Origin: Cyclobacterium amurskyense
GTDB taxonomy: Bacteria > Bacteroidota > Bacteroidia > Cytophagales > Cyclobacteriaceae
Direction: 5' to 3'
DNA: 64,000 nt
Assembly: GCF_001050135.1 (NCBI RefSeq)
Contig: NZ_CP012040.1
Span: forward strand, 992,001-1,056,000
Below, piece by piece: positions 50,916 through 61,552 of this stretch. A model generated the notes under the pieces. It searched no databases, was not told the origin of the DNA, and saw nothing but the letters and a program-made list of their open reading frames with translations. Every line of letters starts with the position of its first letter. Position 1 is the first letter of the stretch. Both the position numbers and the translations under genes were made by a program.

Positions 50916-53900
50916 CTAAGGTTTTTTCTTCAAACTGCTATTGAGCACATAAGCCTCTATTCCTTGATTGTTAATCCCAACTAATAATATTTTGAGATGC
51001 GATAAATCTATTATGGCTGTGTTTTTTACATCTCCTAGAAACGCCAGTCCAGTTTTCCTTGGATCCACTGTTGAAAATTCACCCTTGCCATCTCCAAGGT
51101 AGACCTGACCAAAATTGGCGTCAATCATCCCCAATCTAAGCCGAGTGGTGTTCTGGTTTCCTCCAAGGATAAAATCCAAGTTCCCATCCCCATCAATATC
51201 CATCACACTAATGGTAAAAACAGGCGCATATTGCGCCTCAACAGGCAATTCATGCCTAAGGAACTTATTGCCTTTGTTCTCTAGGTAAATTGTTTTTAGC
51301 TCATTGATCTCCAATTTATTTGCTTGTTTAAGAGCCTCTTTGCTAAATAAATCCTCAAGCTTGGCTTTTGAAAATGAAGCGTAATCAGTGAATTTGCTGC
51401 GCATTCCATACATTTGATCCAACAATTCATCCCTACTCATAAAAGGAACAAGCGCTCCCTTATAATAATAGTTTAAAATTGGATCTACAGAACCATTGCC
51501 ATCAAAATCAGCATAAACCAGTGTCAATGGCCCTTGATCAGTAGCTTTCAACTGACTATTGGTACCAAAATTCCCTACAATAAAATCTATATCCCCATCC
51601 TTATCAAAGTCTCCTGCTTCCAATTTTGACCATTTCCCTACCAAGGGTTTGTCAAAATATTCAGCCGTCTGCCCAATAAATGATTTTCCTTCTTGATTTA
51701 CAAATACACTAATAGGCATCCAGTCTCCAATGACTACCAAATCCTGCCAACCATCCTGGTTTACATCTATCCAGGAGGCATCCGTAACCATCCCTAAAGT
51801 TGATATTTCAGGGAAAAATTTTTCAGTATGGTCTTCAAACTTTCCATTTCCATCGTTGATGAAAATAAAAGACGAAGCCGGTTTAGGATATTGACCAGGG
51901 ACAGCTCTTCCCCCAATAAAAAGGTCCAAATCCCCATCATTATCAAGGTCAAATGGTTTAGCTACACTGTTACTGCTCAAAACATTTGGTAATGCATTGG
52001 CTTTATAATTAAAGTTTCCTCCACCTTGATTGATATACAATCGGTCCTTTAATTCCGGGGAATCTCTTTCAAAGTCATGGTACCCCCCATTTACGATATA
52101 CAAATCCTGTTTACCATCACCATTCGCATCAAAAAACACGGCATCTGTAGTGGCACTGCCCTTCATGTCTGACAAATCCAGGCCTTGGGATTCCAAAAAT
52201 TGTCCGGTGGAAACCTGAAAATACAATTTACCTTGTGTCTCTGAAGTACCTCCGATAAAGACATCAGAGTATCCATTATTATTCACATCCCCCACTGCAA
52301 TTACAGGCCCACTTGGTGACAACATGTGAGACAATAGAGGTTGCCGCTTAAAATCATTGTACCCTGCTTCCACATGCTTAAAGGGTATAGGTGACACAAT
52401 TTTGGTAAAAATAGAGGAGTTAATATTCTCAGGTTTAGCCTCTTTATCTAAAGCCTTGCGCTCATCTAACTGCAGCAATTGATTACTCGCAATATTTCTG
52501 ATCCATTGTTGTTTTCCTCCAGGCCATGTAATTTTAAGAGAGTCAATATTATCAGCTGCACCAAGCCCTATGTGCAAAATATGACTTACAGAGGATTGAA
52601 AGCCTCTAGTGGGTTGCTGTTCAAAATATTGCTGCTGCTCTCCGATATAGACATTTATTTTAGCTCCAATACCACTGGTATTACTCCCCTCCCCATTCAA
52701 CTTTAATTGGAGGTAATTGCCTTCATTTTCCTCAGGAGCTAAAACATTGGCGTAAATCCCCGCAAAGTCATTCAAATGATTGACTACCAAATCTAAAGAT
52801 CCATCCCTGTTAAGGTCAGAATAAGCTGCACCATTAGAGAAATTTGGTTCTTCAAAGCCCCAATCCTCGGACACATCTTTAAAGATTGCCCCATTTTCAT
52901 TTCTAAAAACATAATCATGAATCGGAGTGGAACTCATGCTGGTAACCAAATGGAGTGTATCGGCTTTTTCTTTTGCTCGGGCTTTACTGAAATAATAATC
53001 CCCTTTGTACTTTAAAAAATCCCTATTGGTATAATCTCTATAATAGCCATTACTAACAAAAAGATCTTTCCAGCCATCATTGTCAAAATCCGTAAAAAAA
53101 GCAGCCCAACTCCAATCGGTATTTGACATTCCAGATAGCTGTCCTATTTCGCTAAACATCCCAGTACCTTGGTTGATGTGCAGCATGTTTCGCATATTTT
53201 GATGATAAAAGCCTTTCATTACCATTAAGGCATATTGCTCATAATTTTCCGGCCCATACAGTAATTTTTGGCGTTCATTATCCTCAGGTAGCATGTCCAA
53301 AGTAAAAAGGTCTACAAGCCCATCATTGTTAACATCATTAAAATCAGAGCCCATAGAGTAATAGGATATATGCTGTAAATACTCCGTTAGTTTTTCAGAA
53401 AATGTGCCATCACCATTGTTTATATATAAATAATCCGGCTCTATATAATCATTTGAGATGTGAATATCAGGATAGCCATTACCAGTAATATCTGCAATTG
53501 CTATTCCAAGACCAAAGCCCATGGAATTCCCAATAATACCTGCTTCTTCACTTACATCGATATATACTCCATTGTCATTTCTGAAAAACTTATCTCCAGC
53601 AAGCGGATTCCTATCCTTTCTTTTCGCGTCAAAATCTATTTCATTGATTACCTGAGTATTGTGATTGAGCAAATACATGTCAAGATCTCCATCCAAATCA
53701 AAATCGAAAAAAGCAGCTTGAATACTATTGGCAGTGTCGGCTAAACCATATTTTTCAGCCTCATCTATAAAAGTATTGTCCTTTTGATTGATCAGCAATT
53801 CATTTTTTCTGGAAGAAGCATCACCCTTTCCTGAATAACAAACATAAATATCAAGGTAACCATCCCCATTGACATCAACCATGGTCGCTCCAGTAGTCCA

Positions 53901-54227
53901 CGCATCTTTACCTAGTGTTCCAGACGATTTTCCTATATCCTTGAACTTAAAGTCTCCTTGGTTTAAATAAAGCTTATTAGAAGTCATGTTACCTGTGAAA
54001 AACAAATCATCAAGACCATCATTATTAATATCACCTATGGCAACACCTCCACCATTGTAAAAATACTCATAGGTTAAAATATTGGTTTGCTGACTCTCTA
54101 CCAATTTGTTTTGAAATTTCACTCCAGATTTTCGACTGGAAATCTTTTCAAACCCTTGGGCTATCACACAAAAATGAATGAAGTAAAGGAACAATACTAG
54201 AACGAAATATTTATTATGGTTTTTCAT
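50916..54227 (-). CDS. Giant exported FG-GAP/VCBS repeat protein with ASPIC-UnbV domain (CRTAC1-like)
   Basis: The 1103-residue precursor has a signal peptide (1-23, ending VIAQG). At least a dozen FG-GAP calcium loops of form D-x-N/D-x-D-G-x-x-D are spread along the chain (DINNDGLDDLF, DVNGDGYLDIY, DFDLDGDLDMY, DLDNDGDLDLF, DIDGDGNLDF), building one or two beta-propellers. Between them, near residues 510-590, is an ASPIC/UnbV domain with GIGAKINVY, HILHIGLG and ITWPGGKQQW. Proteins of this layout are abundant in Bacteroidota beside SusC/D pairs and bind extracellular glycans or act in adhesion. It is divergent from an FG-GAP lipoprotein gene; the SusC/D pair lies 5 kb on. Confidence 0.87.
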   Translation of the reverse strand: MKNHNKYFVLVLFLYFIHFCVIAQGFEKISSRKSGVKFQNKLVESQQTNILTYEYFYNGGGVAIGDINNDGLDDLFFTGNMTSNKLYLNQGDFKFKDIGKSSGTLGKDAWTTGATMVDVNGDGYLDIYVCYSGKGDASSRKNELLINQKDNTFIDEAEKYGLADTANSIQAAFFDFDLDGDLDMYLLNHNTQVINEIDFDAKRKDRNPLAGDKFFRNDNGVYIDVSEEAGIIGNSMGFGLGIAIADITGNGYPDIHISNDYIEPDYLYINNGDGTFSEKLTEYLQHISYYSMGSDFNDVNNDGLVDLFTLDMLPEDNERQKLLYGPENYEQYALMVMKGFYHQNMRNMLHINQGTGMFSEIGQLSGMSNTDWSWAAFFTDFDNDGWKDLFVSNGYYRDYTNRDFLKYKGDYYFSKARAKEKADTLHLVTSMSSTPIHDYVFRNENGAIFKDVSEDWGFEEPNFSNGAAYSDLNRDGSLDLVVNHLNDFAGIYANVLAPEENEGNYLQLKLNGEGSNTSGIGAKINVYIGEQQQYFEQQPTRGFQSSVSHILHIGLGAADNIDSLKITWPGGKQQWIRNIASNQLLQLDERKALDKEAKPENINSSIFTKIVSPIPFKHVEAGYNDFKRQPLLSHMLSPSGPVIAVGDVNNNGYSDVFIGGTSETQGKLYFQVSTGQFLESQGLDLSDMKGSATTDAVFFDANGDGKQDLYIVNGGYHDFERDSPELKDRLYINQGGGNFNYKANALPNVLSSNSVAKPFDLDNDGDLDLFIGGRAVPGQYPKPASSFIFINDGNGKFEDHTEKFFPEISTLGMVTDASWIDVNQDGWQDLVVIGDWMPISVFVNQEGKSFIGQTAEYFDKPLVGKWSKLEAGDFDKDGDIDFIVGNFGTNSQLKATDQGPLTLVYADFDGNGSVDPILNYYYKGALVPFMSRDELLDQMYGMRSKFTDYASFSKAKLEDLFSKEALKQANKLEINELKTIYLENKGNKFLRHELPVEAQYAPVFTISVMDIDGDGNLDFILGGNQNTTRLRLGMIDANFGQVYLGDGKGEFSTVDPRKTGLAFLGDVKNTAIIDLSHLKILLVGINNQGIEAYVLNSSLKKKP

Positions 54228-54696
54228 AATTCAATCTTCCCCCTACTTTTTGGGTTATATTTGAATGCGGGGTAACAGTAGTAAATCTACATTTTTTATG
54301 GGGTTCGCACAATAGCACAAATTGCACTCTAAAACGTTGAAAATAGACTTTTTATAGATTTATTCTTCAGGACTCGATTTATTAGTAAAAATCAAAAAAA
54401 TTCAATCCAGCGCTGTAAAATGACTTTATAGGTTTTGATAAAAAAACTTGCTTAATATAAGCTATCTACTCTCCCGTATTAGCGATATTCTCAAGTTTAG
54501 CCAGTCAAAAATTAATTCAACCATTGGGGTTCCCCCCATAAGTCAAGTTTTCCAATAATCCGCTCCAACTCTGGCTTGCTCAACATTTAAAATTTCATTA
54601 TAATTATTCCTCTTTAAAATAGGGTGGAAGATTAGAATTTCCTGACTCTTCACTTGAACATGTTTAATGGTAAGGAAATCAAATTATTTAGCGTAT
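54228..54696. other. Divergent intergenic region with a long imperfect hairpin
   Basis: About 470 AT-rich bases separate two divergent FG-GAP genes. At 54444-54498 AAACTTG, AATAT, GCTA and TAC on the left pair with GTA, TAGC, ATATT and CAAGTTT on the right around a small loop, giving a 55-base imperfect palindrome. A TATATTTG box occurs at 54256 on the plus strand but is too far from the plus gene to assign. Otherwise nothing is seen. Confidence 0.55.
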
Positions 54697-56187
54697 ATGA
54701 AAAAATCACACATTTGTATTTTCTTGCTTGTAAGTTTTTTGGCTTGTAAGAAAAAGGAGAAAAGCATAATGATTTGGGAGTCCAGCTTCCCGGTAATCGG
54801 TTCACAGTCTTCCCCTAGATCAGCAGACCTAAATGGGGATGGCGTTTTGGATTTGGTAATAGGAGCAGGTAAAAATGAATACGAATATACTGAAGCTGGC
54901 ATATTGGCTATTAATGGTTTGGACGGTGAAATTTTATGGACGCAAGAAACAGAAGACCAAGTATTTGGTTCGGCCACATTTTTAGACGTAACCAAAGACG
55001 GAACAACTGATGTATTTATTGGTGGACGAGGACCTCATCTTAAGGCCTTGAATGGCAAGACTGGAGATTTGATTTGGGAATTTGACACCTTAGCCCATAT
55101 GAATCATCCAATTTTACAATACGCTAGGTTCAACTTCAACAACAGTGTAACCATTCCCGATCAAAATAAAGATGGAATTGCTGAGTTGCTTATTAGTAAT
55201 GGAGGCAATGCCAGAATTGGCCCGGGTCAAACTGAAGGTAGGTTCCCAGGGGTTTTGATGGTAATCAACCCATTGAATGGTGAGGTTTTGGCCGCTGACA
55301 CGATGCCTGATGGTGCAGAAACCTATTTATCTCCTTTGTTTGTCCAACAGAAAGCAAAGGATGAGCAATATATTCTATTTGGGAGTGGAGGGGAAACACT
55401 TTCCGGAAATCTCTATTTAGCAAAACTGAGTGAACTAATGAACAACGATTTATCAGAGGCCAAAGTACTGGTTAATGAAAATGATCATGGTTTTATCTCC
55501 TCTCCCGTCATTGTTGACCTTAATGATGATGAAGTTCTGGATTATGTAGGTATATCTCACGCAAGTACCATCACGGCTATAAATGGAAAAAGTCTCGAGA
55601 AAATATGGCAACTTCAAATACCTGAAACCGAATGTAGCAATAGCTTTGCTGTGGGGCAATTTACCGATGATGACATACCTGATCTATTCACTTTTGTTAG
55701 TAAGGGAGTATGGCCAGAAAACAAGGGATTGGTTCAGGTATTAATAGATGGAAAGACTGGGCAGCTTATAAAGCAAACAGAATTGGGATGTACCGGCTTT
55801 TCCTCCCCCATTGCTTATGACCTCAACAATAATGGTAAGGATGAGGTGATATTTAGCATAAATGAATACGATTGCAGTCGAGCCATTGACGATCAAACGG
55901 CATTTTTAATCGAAAATAAGTTGATGTTAATGGATTTCAAAGCAGATACCTCCTATATTTTGGATCAAACAAAAAGTTTTAAGAATGTATTCTCAACCCC
56001 TTGGATTGGAGACATGGACAATGACGGCTACCTTGATTTGGTGCATTGCCAATACTTTAGTCACGGAGATATATTATCCTTCTTGGGAATGAAGATTAAA
56101 AGAATCGATCTTCCAATAAAAGTTAGAAAAAAACCACTTTGGGGGGCTTTAATGGGATCAGACGGAAATGGGATATACCAAAAATAA
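54697..56187 (+). CDS. FG-GAP/PQQ-like beta-propeller lipoprotein
   Basis: The 496-residue precursor starts MKKSHICIFLLVSFLACKK, a lipoprotein signal with C17; an upstream ATG at 54667 would place a polar extension before the signal and is rejected. Seven- or eight-bladed propeller repeats follow, with calcium loops such as DLNGDGVLDLV, DQNKDGIAELL, DLNDDEVLDYV and DMDNDGYLDLV. PQQ-like blades such as INGLDGEILW and LNGKTGDLIWEF alternate with them. It is a surface or outer-membrane protein of probable binding function. A terminator follows directly, so it is monocistronic. Confidence 0.82.
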   Translation: MKKSHICIFLLVSFLACKKKEKSIMIWESSFPVIGSQSSPRSADLNGDGVLDLVIGAGKNEYEYTEAGILAINGLDGEILWTQETEDQVFGSATFLDVTKDGTTDVFIGGRGPHLKALNGKTGDLIWEFDTLAHMNHPILQYARFNFNNSVTIPDQNKDGIAELLISNGGNARIGPGQTEGRFPGVLMVINPLNGEVLAADTMPDGAETYLSPLFVQQKAKDEQYILFGSGGETLSGNLYLAKLSELMNNDLSEAKVLVNENDHGFISSPVIVDLNDDEVLDYVGISHASTITAINGKSLEKIWQLQIPETECSNSFAVGQFTDDDIPDLFTFVSKGVWPENKGLVQVLIDGKTGQLIKQTELGCTGFSSPIAYDLNNNGKDEVIFSINEYDCSRAIDDQTAFLIENKLMLMDFKADTSYILDQTKSFKNVFSTPWIGDMDNDGYLDLVHCQYFSHGDILSFLGMKIKRIDLPIKVRKKPLWGALMGSDGNGIYQK

Positions 56188-56211
56188 AAGGCTGCCGAAA
56201 GGCAGCCTTTT
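56187..56211 (+). terminator. Terminator after the FG-GAP lipoprotein gene
   Basis: AAAAGGCTGCC pairs with GGCAGCCTTTT around a GAAA loop, starting at the stop codon. A- and T-rich ends on both sides could also stop transcripts coming from the susD side. Confidence 0.88.
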
Positions 56212-56279
56212 ACAAAACACTAAATTAACCAAGTAAATAAAATTTCTTTTATCACAAAATAAGCTAAAACTAACTCTAT

Positions 56280-57884
56280 TTAATTCGCTACATCCCACCA
56301 AACACGAGTAGTATTTATGTCTGGCAAAGTAGCACCAGTCTGAAAATTTGCATTTGCCGCTACTTCAGATGCTGGGTACCTAAGTTTTCTCATGATCTGT
56401 CCTTGCGTAATATTACCAGGATAGTTGGTTGGAGTTAACTGAGGATATCCTGTTCTTCTCCAGTCAGACCAAGCTTCCCACCAGTTAAAAAACTTACTTA
56501 CCCACATTTGCTCACCTATCATTTCAAGTCCTGGCTTTTCTACACCATAAGGATGTCTTTGAAGGTAGGCATTTACTTCATCATCAGAAACTGTCAATGA
56601 AGGATCAAAGGGAGTATACATCTGCATGGCTCCTTTTACACCTGACTCATAATGTTCCTTAGCAGAATTTGGAATTCCAGAACCAATGCCTCTTTCCAAG
56701 GCTTCGGCCTGCAAAAATGCAGATTCAGCATAGTTCATAAACATGTAAGGAGCATCTCTTTGAAGCATTAGGTAGTTAATTCTTGAATAAGTTGTTACCA
56801 AATCTACCGACTCTCCTTCCAATTCATCCAATCCTGCCCCATCATATCCATTTGGCATTCCTTTTTGCTCCAGTGGATTGGTGTTGGTAGGTGTCCATGC
56901 GACTGCAGACCAATCTGCAATTCCTCCACTTATAATCATAAGCCTAGGATCTACTTCATCTTCTGTAGTTGCACCCGCTTTAAGCCAGTCTACAAGAGTG
57001 TTGCTTAGGTAACCAGGCTGTCCCCCATCACCTGGGTAAAAGGCCCTGGAAATACCATTTTGATTGATCCACAAACTAGGTCCTTCAGACATGGGTACCC
57101 AAGCATTGTCATCATTGCTTTCCATTACTCCGCCTGCAATGGCTTTGGTGACATATTCATCTGCCATTTGAGGTGACACATTTGATACCCGCATTGCTAA
57201 GCGTAGCATCAAAGAGTAACCGAATTTTTTCCATTTGGCAATATCACCTTCATAAATAATATCAGCTCCAGAAAAACCATCGTCTGGATTAGAAGTGCTC
57301 ATTGCGGCTGTAGCTTCATCCAGTTCCTTCAACAAATCTGGATAGATGGCTGACTGTTCATCATATTCAGGAAAGAAAACCCCTTCCATACCTTGAAGTG
57401 CATCAAAATAAGGCACATTCCCATAGAAATCTGTAAGGCGATGAAAATTCAAAACACGCATAATTCGTGCAGCATTTCTGGTGTTCACTTTGTTTCCTTC
57501 ATCATATCCTCCAGGACCAGTTTGCTTAATCACCTCAGATATATTTTTCAATGCATCTCCGTAGAAGAATTCGAAAGGAGCGCTATTTGACTCGAAATTT
57601 TCAGTGTATTTATCACCAGGAGCAATCCCTCCACCTGCATTGGCCAAATGCTGTATAAGGTAGGCAGTCATTCCAATATTGGTTCTCCAATCAATGTACC
57701 TATTGTCCCCTGCAGATCCACCTGAAGCCGATCCAAGTTGTGCAGCCGTAAACATGAAATTCAGATCAATTTCATTTACTGCTTGAGGATTGATATTAAG
57801 ATCATGTAATTCTTCGGTATTGCAGGAGGTAAAGCATACACCAACCGCCAAACCAATCAGAAGAAATTTATTTATAATTTTCAT
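56280..57884 (-). CDS. susD: SusD/RagB-like outer-membrane lipoprotein (SusD-like_2)
   Basis: The 534-residue surface lipoprotein has lipobox FTSC with C21. It starts NTEELHDLNINPQAV and continues LNFMFTAAQLGSASGG, the opening of the SusD-like_2 group. ARIMRVLNFHRLTDFYGNVPYFDAL is the conserved TPR-region signature. MNYAESAFLQAEALERG and FNWWEAWSDWRRTGYPQL are other family marks. SusD proteins cap the SusC barrel and capture the substrate outside the cell. It lies 18 bases after susC. No glycosidase or peptidase accompanies the pair, so the substrate is unknown. Confidence 0.9.
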   Translation of the reverse strand: MKIINKFLLIGLAVGVCFTSCNTEELHDLNINPQAVNEIDLNFMFTAAQLGSASGGSAGDNRYIDWRTNIGMTAYLIQHLANAGGGIAPGDKYTENFESNSAPFEFFYGDALKNISEVIKQTGPGGYDEGNKVNTRNAARIMRVLNFHRLTDFYGNVPYFDALQGMEGVFFPEYDEQSAIYPDLLKELDEATAAMSTSNPDDGFSGADIIYEGDIAKWKKFGYSLMLRLAMRVSNVSPQMADEYVTKAIAGGVMESNDDNAWVPMSEGPSLWINQNGISRAFYPGDGGQPGYLSNTLVDWLKAGATTEDEVDPRLMIISGGIADWSAVAWTPTNTNPLEQKGMPNGYDGAGLDELEGESVDLVTTYSRINYLMLQRDAPYMFMNYAESAFLQAEALERGIGSGIPNSAKEHYESGVKGAMQMYTPFDPSLTVSDDEVNAYLQRHPYGVEKPGLEMIGEQMWVSKFFNWWEAWSDWRRTGYPQLTPTNYPGNITQGQIMRKLRYPASEVAANANFQTGATLPDINTTRVWWDVAN

Positions 57885-57902
57885 AATTCTTTCTTTTAAC
57901 GA

Positions 57903-60900
57903 TTAAAATGAAGCCCTTAAGTTAAATCCATAAGATCTCGATTGAGGCATTCCAAAGTAATCAAGTCCTTGTCCATTTCCTGAAGAATAACCCGACTCTG
58001 GATCTATATTTTCCACGTTTTTCCAAAGGATGGATAGGTTTCTACCTACAAAGGATAAACTCACATTGGTAAAAGGAGTTTTTTCCATTAACCTTCTCGG
58101 GAAATTGTACCCAAAGGTTATTTGTCTCAACTTCGCAAAAGAACCATCGTAAATAAAATGATCTTGAACCCTGTTCCCCATTTGGTTCCAATAGTTATTG
58201 GCTTCACCTGGTGATAAGGTTTTAGAGAAAGCTTCGTAAATTGGTGTACCATCAGCTTCAGTACCGGATTGAATCACCCCAGATACAGAAAGAGGTTCCT
58301 CACCTTCTCTACCTTGTAGGGATTGTTTGTGCAATCCCCATTGAGTTAACCTCACATTGGTACCCGAATAGATTTCTCCTCCAACTCTAAAATCAACTAA
58401 AGCCGAAAGGTTAAATCCCTTATACGTAATACTATTGTTAAACCCTCCGGTAAAATCTGGAATACCGTTTCCTATTACTTCCATTTGGTCAGATTGAACT
58501 GGGGCTCCATTTTCTTCAAAAACAGGTTGTCCATCAGGGGAGGTCTTTTGTACCCATCCGGCCAGCACTCCAAAAGGCTGTCCTGTCCTATGTTGTACAA
58601 ATACCGTCCTTGTCCTTGGTTCTTCTACGTTCAAAATGTCAGTTCCTTCTATTAAGGAAATTACCTTGTTTCTATTTCTTGCAATGTTAAAAGAAATATC
58701 CCAATTGAAATCCTTGTTTCTGACTGGGGTTCCTGTTAACAAAATCTCAACCCCTTTGTTCTCCATTTCTCCAAGGTTGACCAAAGTTGACCCAAAACCC
58801 GAAGCTCTTGAAATTTGAGCATTCAACTGATCATTTGTACTTTTCTGATGGTAATAAGTAAAATCCAAGCCCAGTCTGTTTTGAAACATTCTAACATCTA
58901 AACCGAATTCTATTTCAGTAGACAATAGAGGCACAAGAAATGGGTTTGGAATGGTGCCATTGTTATTTCCCGCGGTGGCAAAGGAAGCCATCGCTACTTG
59001 ATTACCCTCAAAATTAATGGCAGGAGCACCCAATAGGGTATAGGTATTTTGAATTTGATATGGATTTACTGTAGAACTACCAACCCTCGCCCATGAAGCC
59101 CTGACCTTACCAAAACTTAACCAGAAAGGAAGATCCTCCATAGCATCAGAAAAAACAAAACTACCTCCAATGGATGGATAAGTTATGTCATTTAAAGAAG
59201 GATCTAAGGTGGAAAACCAATCTGTCCTACCTGTACCGGTAAGAAAGAGTATGTTTTTATAATTAACTTCTGCTGATCCATAAACGGAATTAATACCCCA
59301 TCCTGAGTAACCATATCCAAAATTCCTAGTTACTGTATTATTGATAGCATGAAAGAAAGGCACATTAAAGTCATTCCCATTTGCTGAAATGGTTTCATCT
59401 TCACGACGCATTCTATTGGCTCCTAAAAAGGCTACAACTCCAAAATCTCCAAACTGTCTATTATACCCTAGCATGGCCTCCAAGTTAATTTCATTAACCC
59501 TTCGCTCAGCCTCAGACATATTACCTCCTCTAGAATAACCTGTTCCTTGAGGAGTTAAAGAGCTACCCCTACGAGTGTACCAATCCATCCCTGCCCTTCC
59601 AGACAAATAAAGATGCTCGGTAATGTTATATTTTAATGATCCTGAAGTAATAATCCGGTCACGAGTATCACTGATAGACAATTGATGAGTGGAAAAATAA
59701 GGGTTTTGTCCCCAAGGGTTATTGGTCATTAAATATTCTTCCTGCTCCGCAAAACCCCAAACACTTAACAGTGCAGGATCAGTTCCAATTGGAATCGTTC
59801 CTAGCCTGTCTGGATCACCTTGTCCCCACAATACATTGACATTTGGTGGTAAGGCAAAAATGGACTGAAAAGCATTTCCCGGAGAATCTGATAATCTAGG
59901 ACGATTTTGAGTTCTTTCGTTAGAGTAAAGCACTTTGGCATCGAAAGTTAATTTTTTACCAAATTTACCACTTGTGGCAATTGACATATTGATTCGATCG
60001 AATCCTGCATTTGGAATAACTGAAGAACTCCTTAAATCAGTTACATTAAAGCGGAACGTTTGTGTATCGCTTCCTCCTGAAAGTGAGAGACTATTGGTAA
60101 AAGCTTTGCCAGTTTCATAAAAACGATTCCAATTGTCTCCTGCATACACGTAAGGTCTTTCGACACCGTCAAAATGCATGGAAGTCCCAGAACCTAATCG
60201 TTCGCCCCAAGCTTGGGAACCCCAATCGTAACCATCTCTTACAGTGGTTGGTCTTACGGCACTACCTGTAATCTGATCTCCTTGAAATCTACCGGACCCA
60301 AATTCTCTTTGCAGGTCAGTTTGGTTGTTTATTCTTTCAAACACAGCGTTGGAATTAAATTCTACGCCAATACCTTTTCGTGAAGTCCCTCTTTTGGTTG
60401 TAATCAATATTACACCATTTGCTGCTCGCGAACCATATAAGGCTGCTGCACTGGCACCTTTTAATACCGACATGGATTCGATATCATCAGGATTAACACT
60501 TGTCATACCATCTCCCTGATCTGCACCTCCCCAAACTCCGGCTTGCCCAAAGTTGGTATTATCCATTGGCACCCCATCAATAACATAGAGCGGCTGATTT
60601 CCACCTTGAAGAGAGGTATTTCCCCGTATGATCACACGAGAAGAACCTGCAGGCCCTGAAGCCACATTGCTTACATTTACACCTGCTACCCTACCAGCTA
60701 GCTGATTGGCAATGTTATTTTCTCTGGCTTGAGTGAATTCTTCTCCACCAACTTCTGTCATCGAATACTGTAAGGCTTTGACATTTCTTTCTATACCCAA
60801 GGCAGTTACAACGACTTCATTCAATTCGGACGCATCCTCAGATAAGCCAACATCAATAGTACTTCGATTTCCCACTGTCTCTTCTACTGCCTCAAATCCT

Positions 60901-61127
60901 AAAAAGGAAAAAACAAGTACAGTTTGTGCACCAGGTACATTAAGACTATATTTTCCATCCACATCCGTGGCGGTACCCGTGGAAGTACCCTTAATAAGAA
61001 TGGATACTCCTGGTAAGGGTGTTCCATCTGAACTGTCAGTGACTGTTCCGCTAACAGTCTGCCCAATGGCATTACCTCCCATAGATGTCAGTAATGCCAA
61101 AAAGGCAATAAGTAATAGGTTTTTCAT
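57903..61127 (-). CDS. susC: SusC/RagA TonB-dependent outer-membrane transporter
   Basis: The 1074-residue outer-membrane protein has a signal peptide (1-22). A carboxypeptidase-regulatory-like domain follows (GTVTDSSDGTPLPGVSILIKGTS, about 27-105), then ELNEVVVTALGIERNVKAL, the TonB-box and SusC-start signature. The plug carries AGRVAGVNVS, PLYVIDGVPMDNTNFG and LKGASAAALYGSRAANGVILITTK. The barrel (about 250-1074) has many aromatic strands and ends YGFNLRASF. It works with the SusD protein downstream and TonB-ExbBD energy coupling. The 590-base upstream region lacks an anti-sigma or regulator gene. Confidence 0.93.
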   Translation of the reverse strand: MKNLLLIAFLALLTSMGGNAIGQTVSGTVTDSSDGTPLPGVSILIKGTSTGTATDVDGKYSLNVPGAQTVLVFSFLGFEAVEETVGNRSTIDVGLSEDASELNEVVVTALGIERNVKALQYSMTEVGGEEFTQARENNIANQLAGRVAGVNVSNVASGPAGSSRVIIRGNTSLQGGNQPLYVIDGVPMDNTNFGQAGVWGGADQGDGMTSVNPDDIESMSVLKGASAAALYGSRAANGVILITTKRGTSRKGIGVEFNSNAVFERINNQTDLQREFGSGRFQGDQITGSAVRPTTVRDGYDWGSQAWGERLGSGTSMHFDGVERPYVYAGDNWNRFYETGKAFTNSLSLSGGSDTQTFRFNVTDLRSSSVIPNAGFDRINMSIATSGKFGKKLTFDAKVLYSNERTQNRPRLSDSPGNAFQSIFALPPNVNVLWGQGDPDRLGTIPIGTDPALLSVWGFAEQEEYLMTNNPWGQNPYFSTHQLSISDTRDRIITSGSLKYNITEHLYLSGRAGMDWYTRRGSSLTPQGTGYSRGGNMSEAERRVNEINLEAMLGYNRQFGDFGVVAFLGANRMRREDETISANGNDFNVPFFHAINNTVTRNFGYGYSGWGINSVYGSAEVNYKNILFLTGTGRTDWFSTLDPSLNDITYPSIGGSFVFSDAMEDLPFWLSFGKVRASWARVGSSTVNPYQIQNTYTLLGAPAINFEGNQVAMASFATAGNNNGTIPNPFLVPLLSTEIEFGLDVRMFQNRLGLDFTYYHQKSTNDQLNAQISRASGFGSTLVNLGEMENKGVEILLTGTPVRNKDFNWDISFNIARNRNKVISLIEGTDILNVEEPRTRTVFVQHRTGQPFGVLAGWVQKTSPDGQPVFEENGAPVQSDQMEVIGNGIPDFTGGFNNSITYKGFNLSALVDFRVGGEIYSGTNVRLTQWGLHKQSLQGREGEEPLSVSGVIQSGTEADGTPIYEAFSKTLSPGEANNYWNQMGNRVQDHFIYDGSFAKLRQITFGYNFPRRLMEKTPFTNVSLSFVGRNLSILWKNVENIDPESGYSSGNGQGLDYFGMPQSRSYGFNLRASF

Positions 61128-61552
61128 AAATGGTTATTTTGGTGTTAAAATAAAACTTCTACATTTATTATCCATCAAAAATGTTTTTACACCAATGGCT
61201 AAAACTCTGAAAGAGCAACTTTTTCAATTCCGTGAACTAAATCAACTCCCTTCAGCCCAAAGCCTACATAAATGGTTTCAAACAATGATAAATGGCATAA
61301 TAAACTTAAATTTCGTAGAAATGTAGAATATATTGAACAGAAAAAAAAATACTACCATCCATTTTTCAATTATTTCCAGATTTTTTTTTTATACAATCGG
61401 GATGATTGCCCCTACCTTCTTACTAAACTGTAAGTTTTTCAAACGAAAAAATAAATTCAAAACATACTTCCCTTTTAGTTATATCGCCCAACCTATTAAA
61501 TGGGGGGGATAAATACATTATAAAGTAGGCTTATTTACTGAGATGTTTCAGA

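Noticed and set aside
60733..61326. 197-codon open frame antisense to the susC start and upstream region
   Set aside because: Most of it is the complement of the susC signal and carboxypeptidase-regulatory-like region, whose sense-strand coding is unambiguous. The rest has no family pattern.
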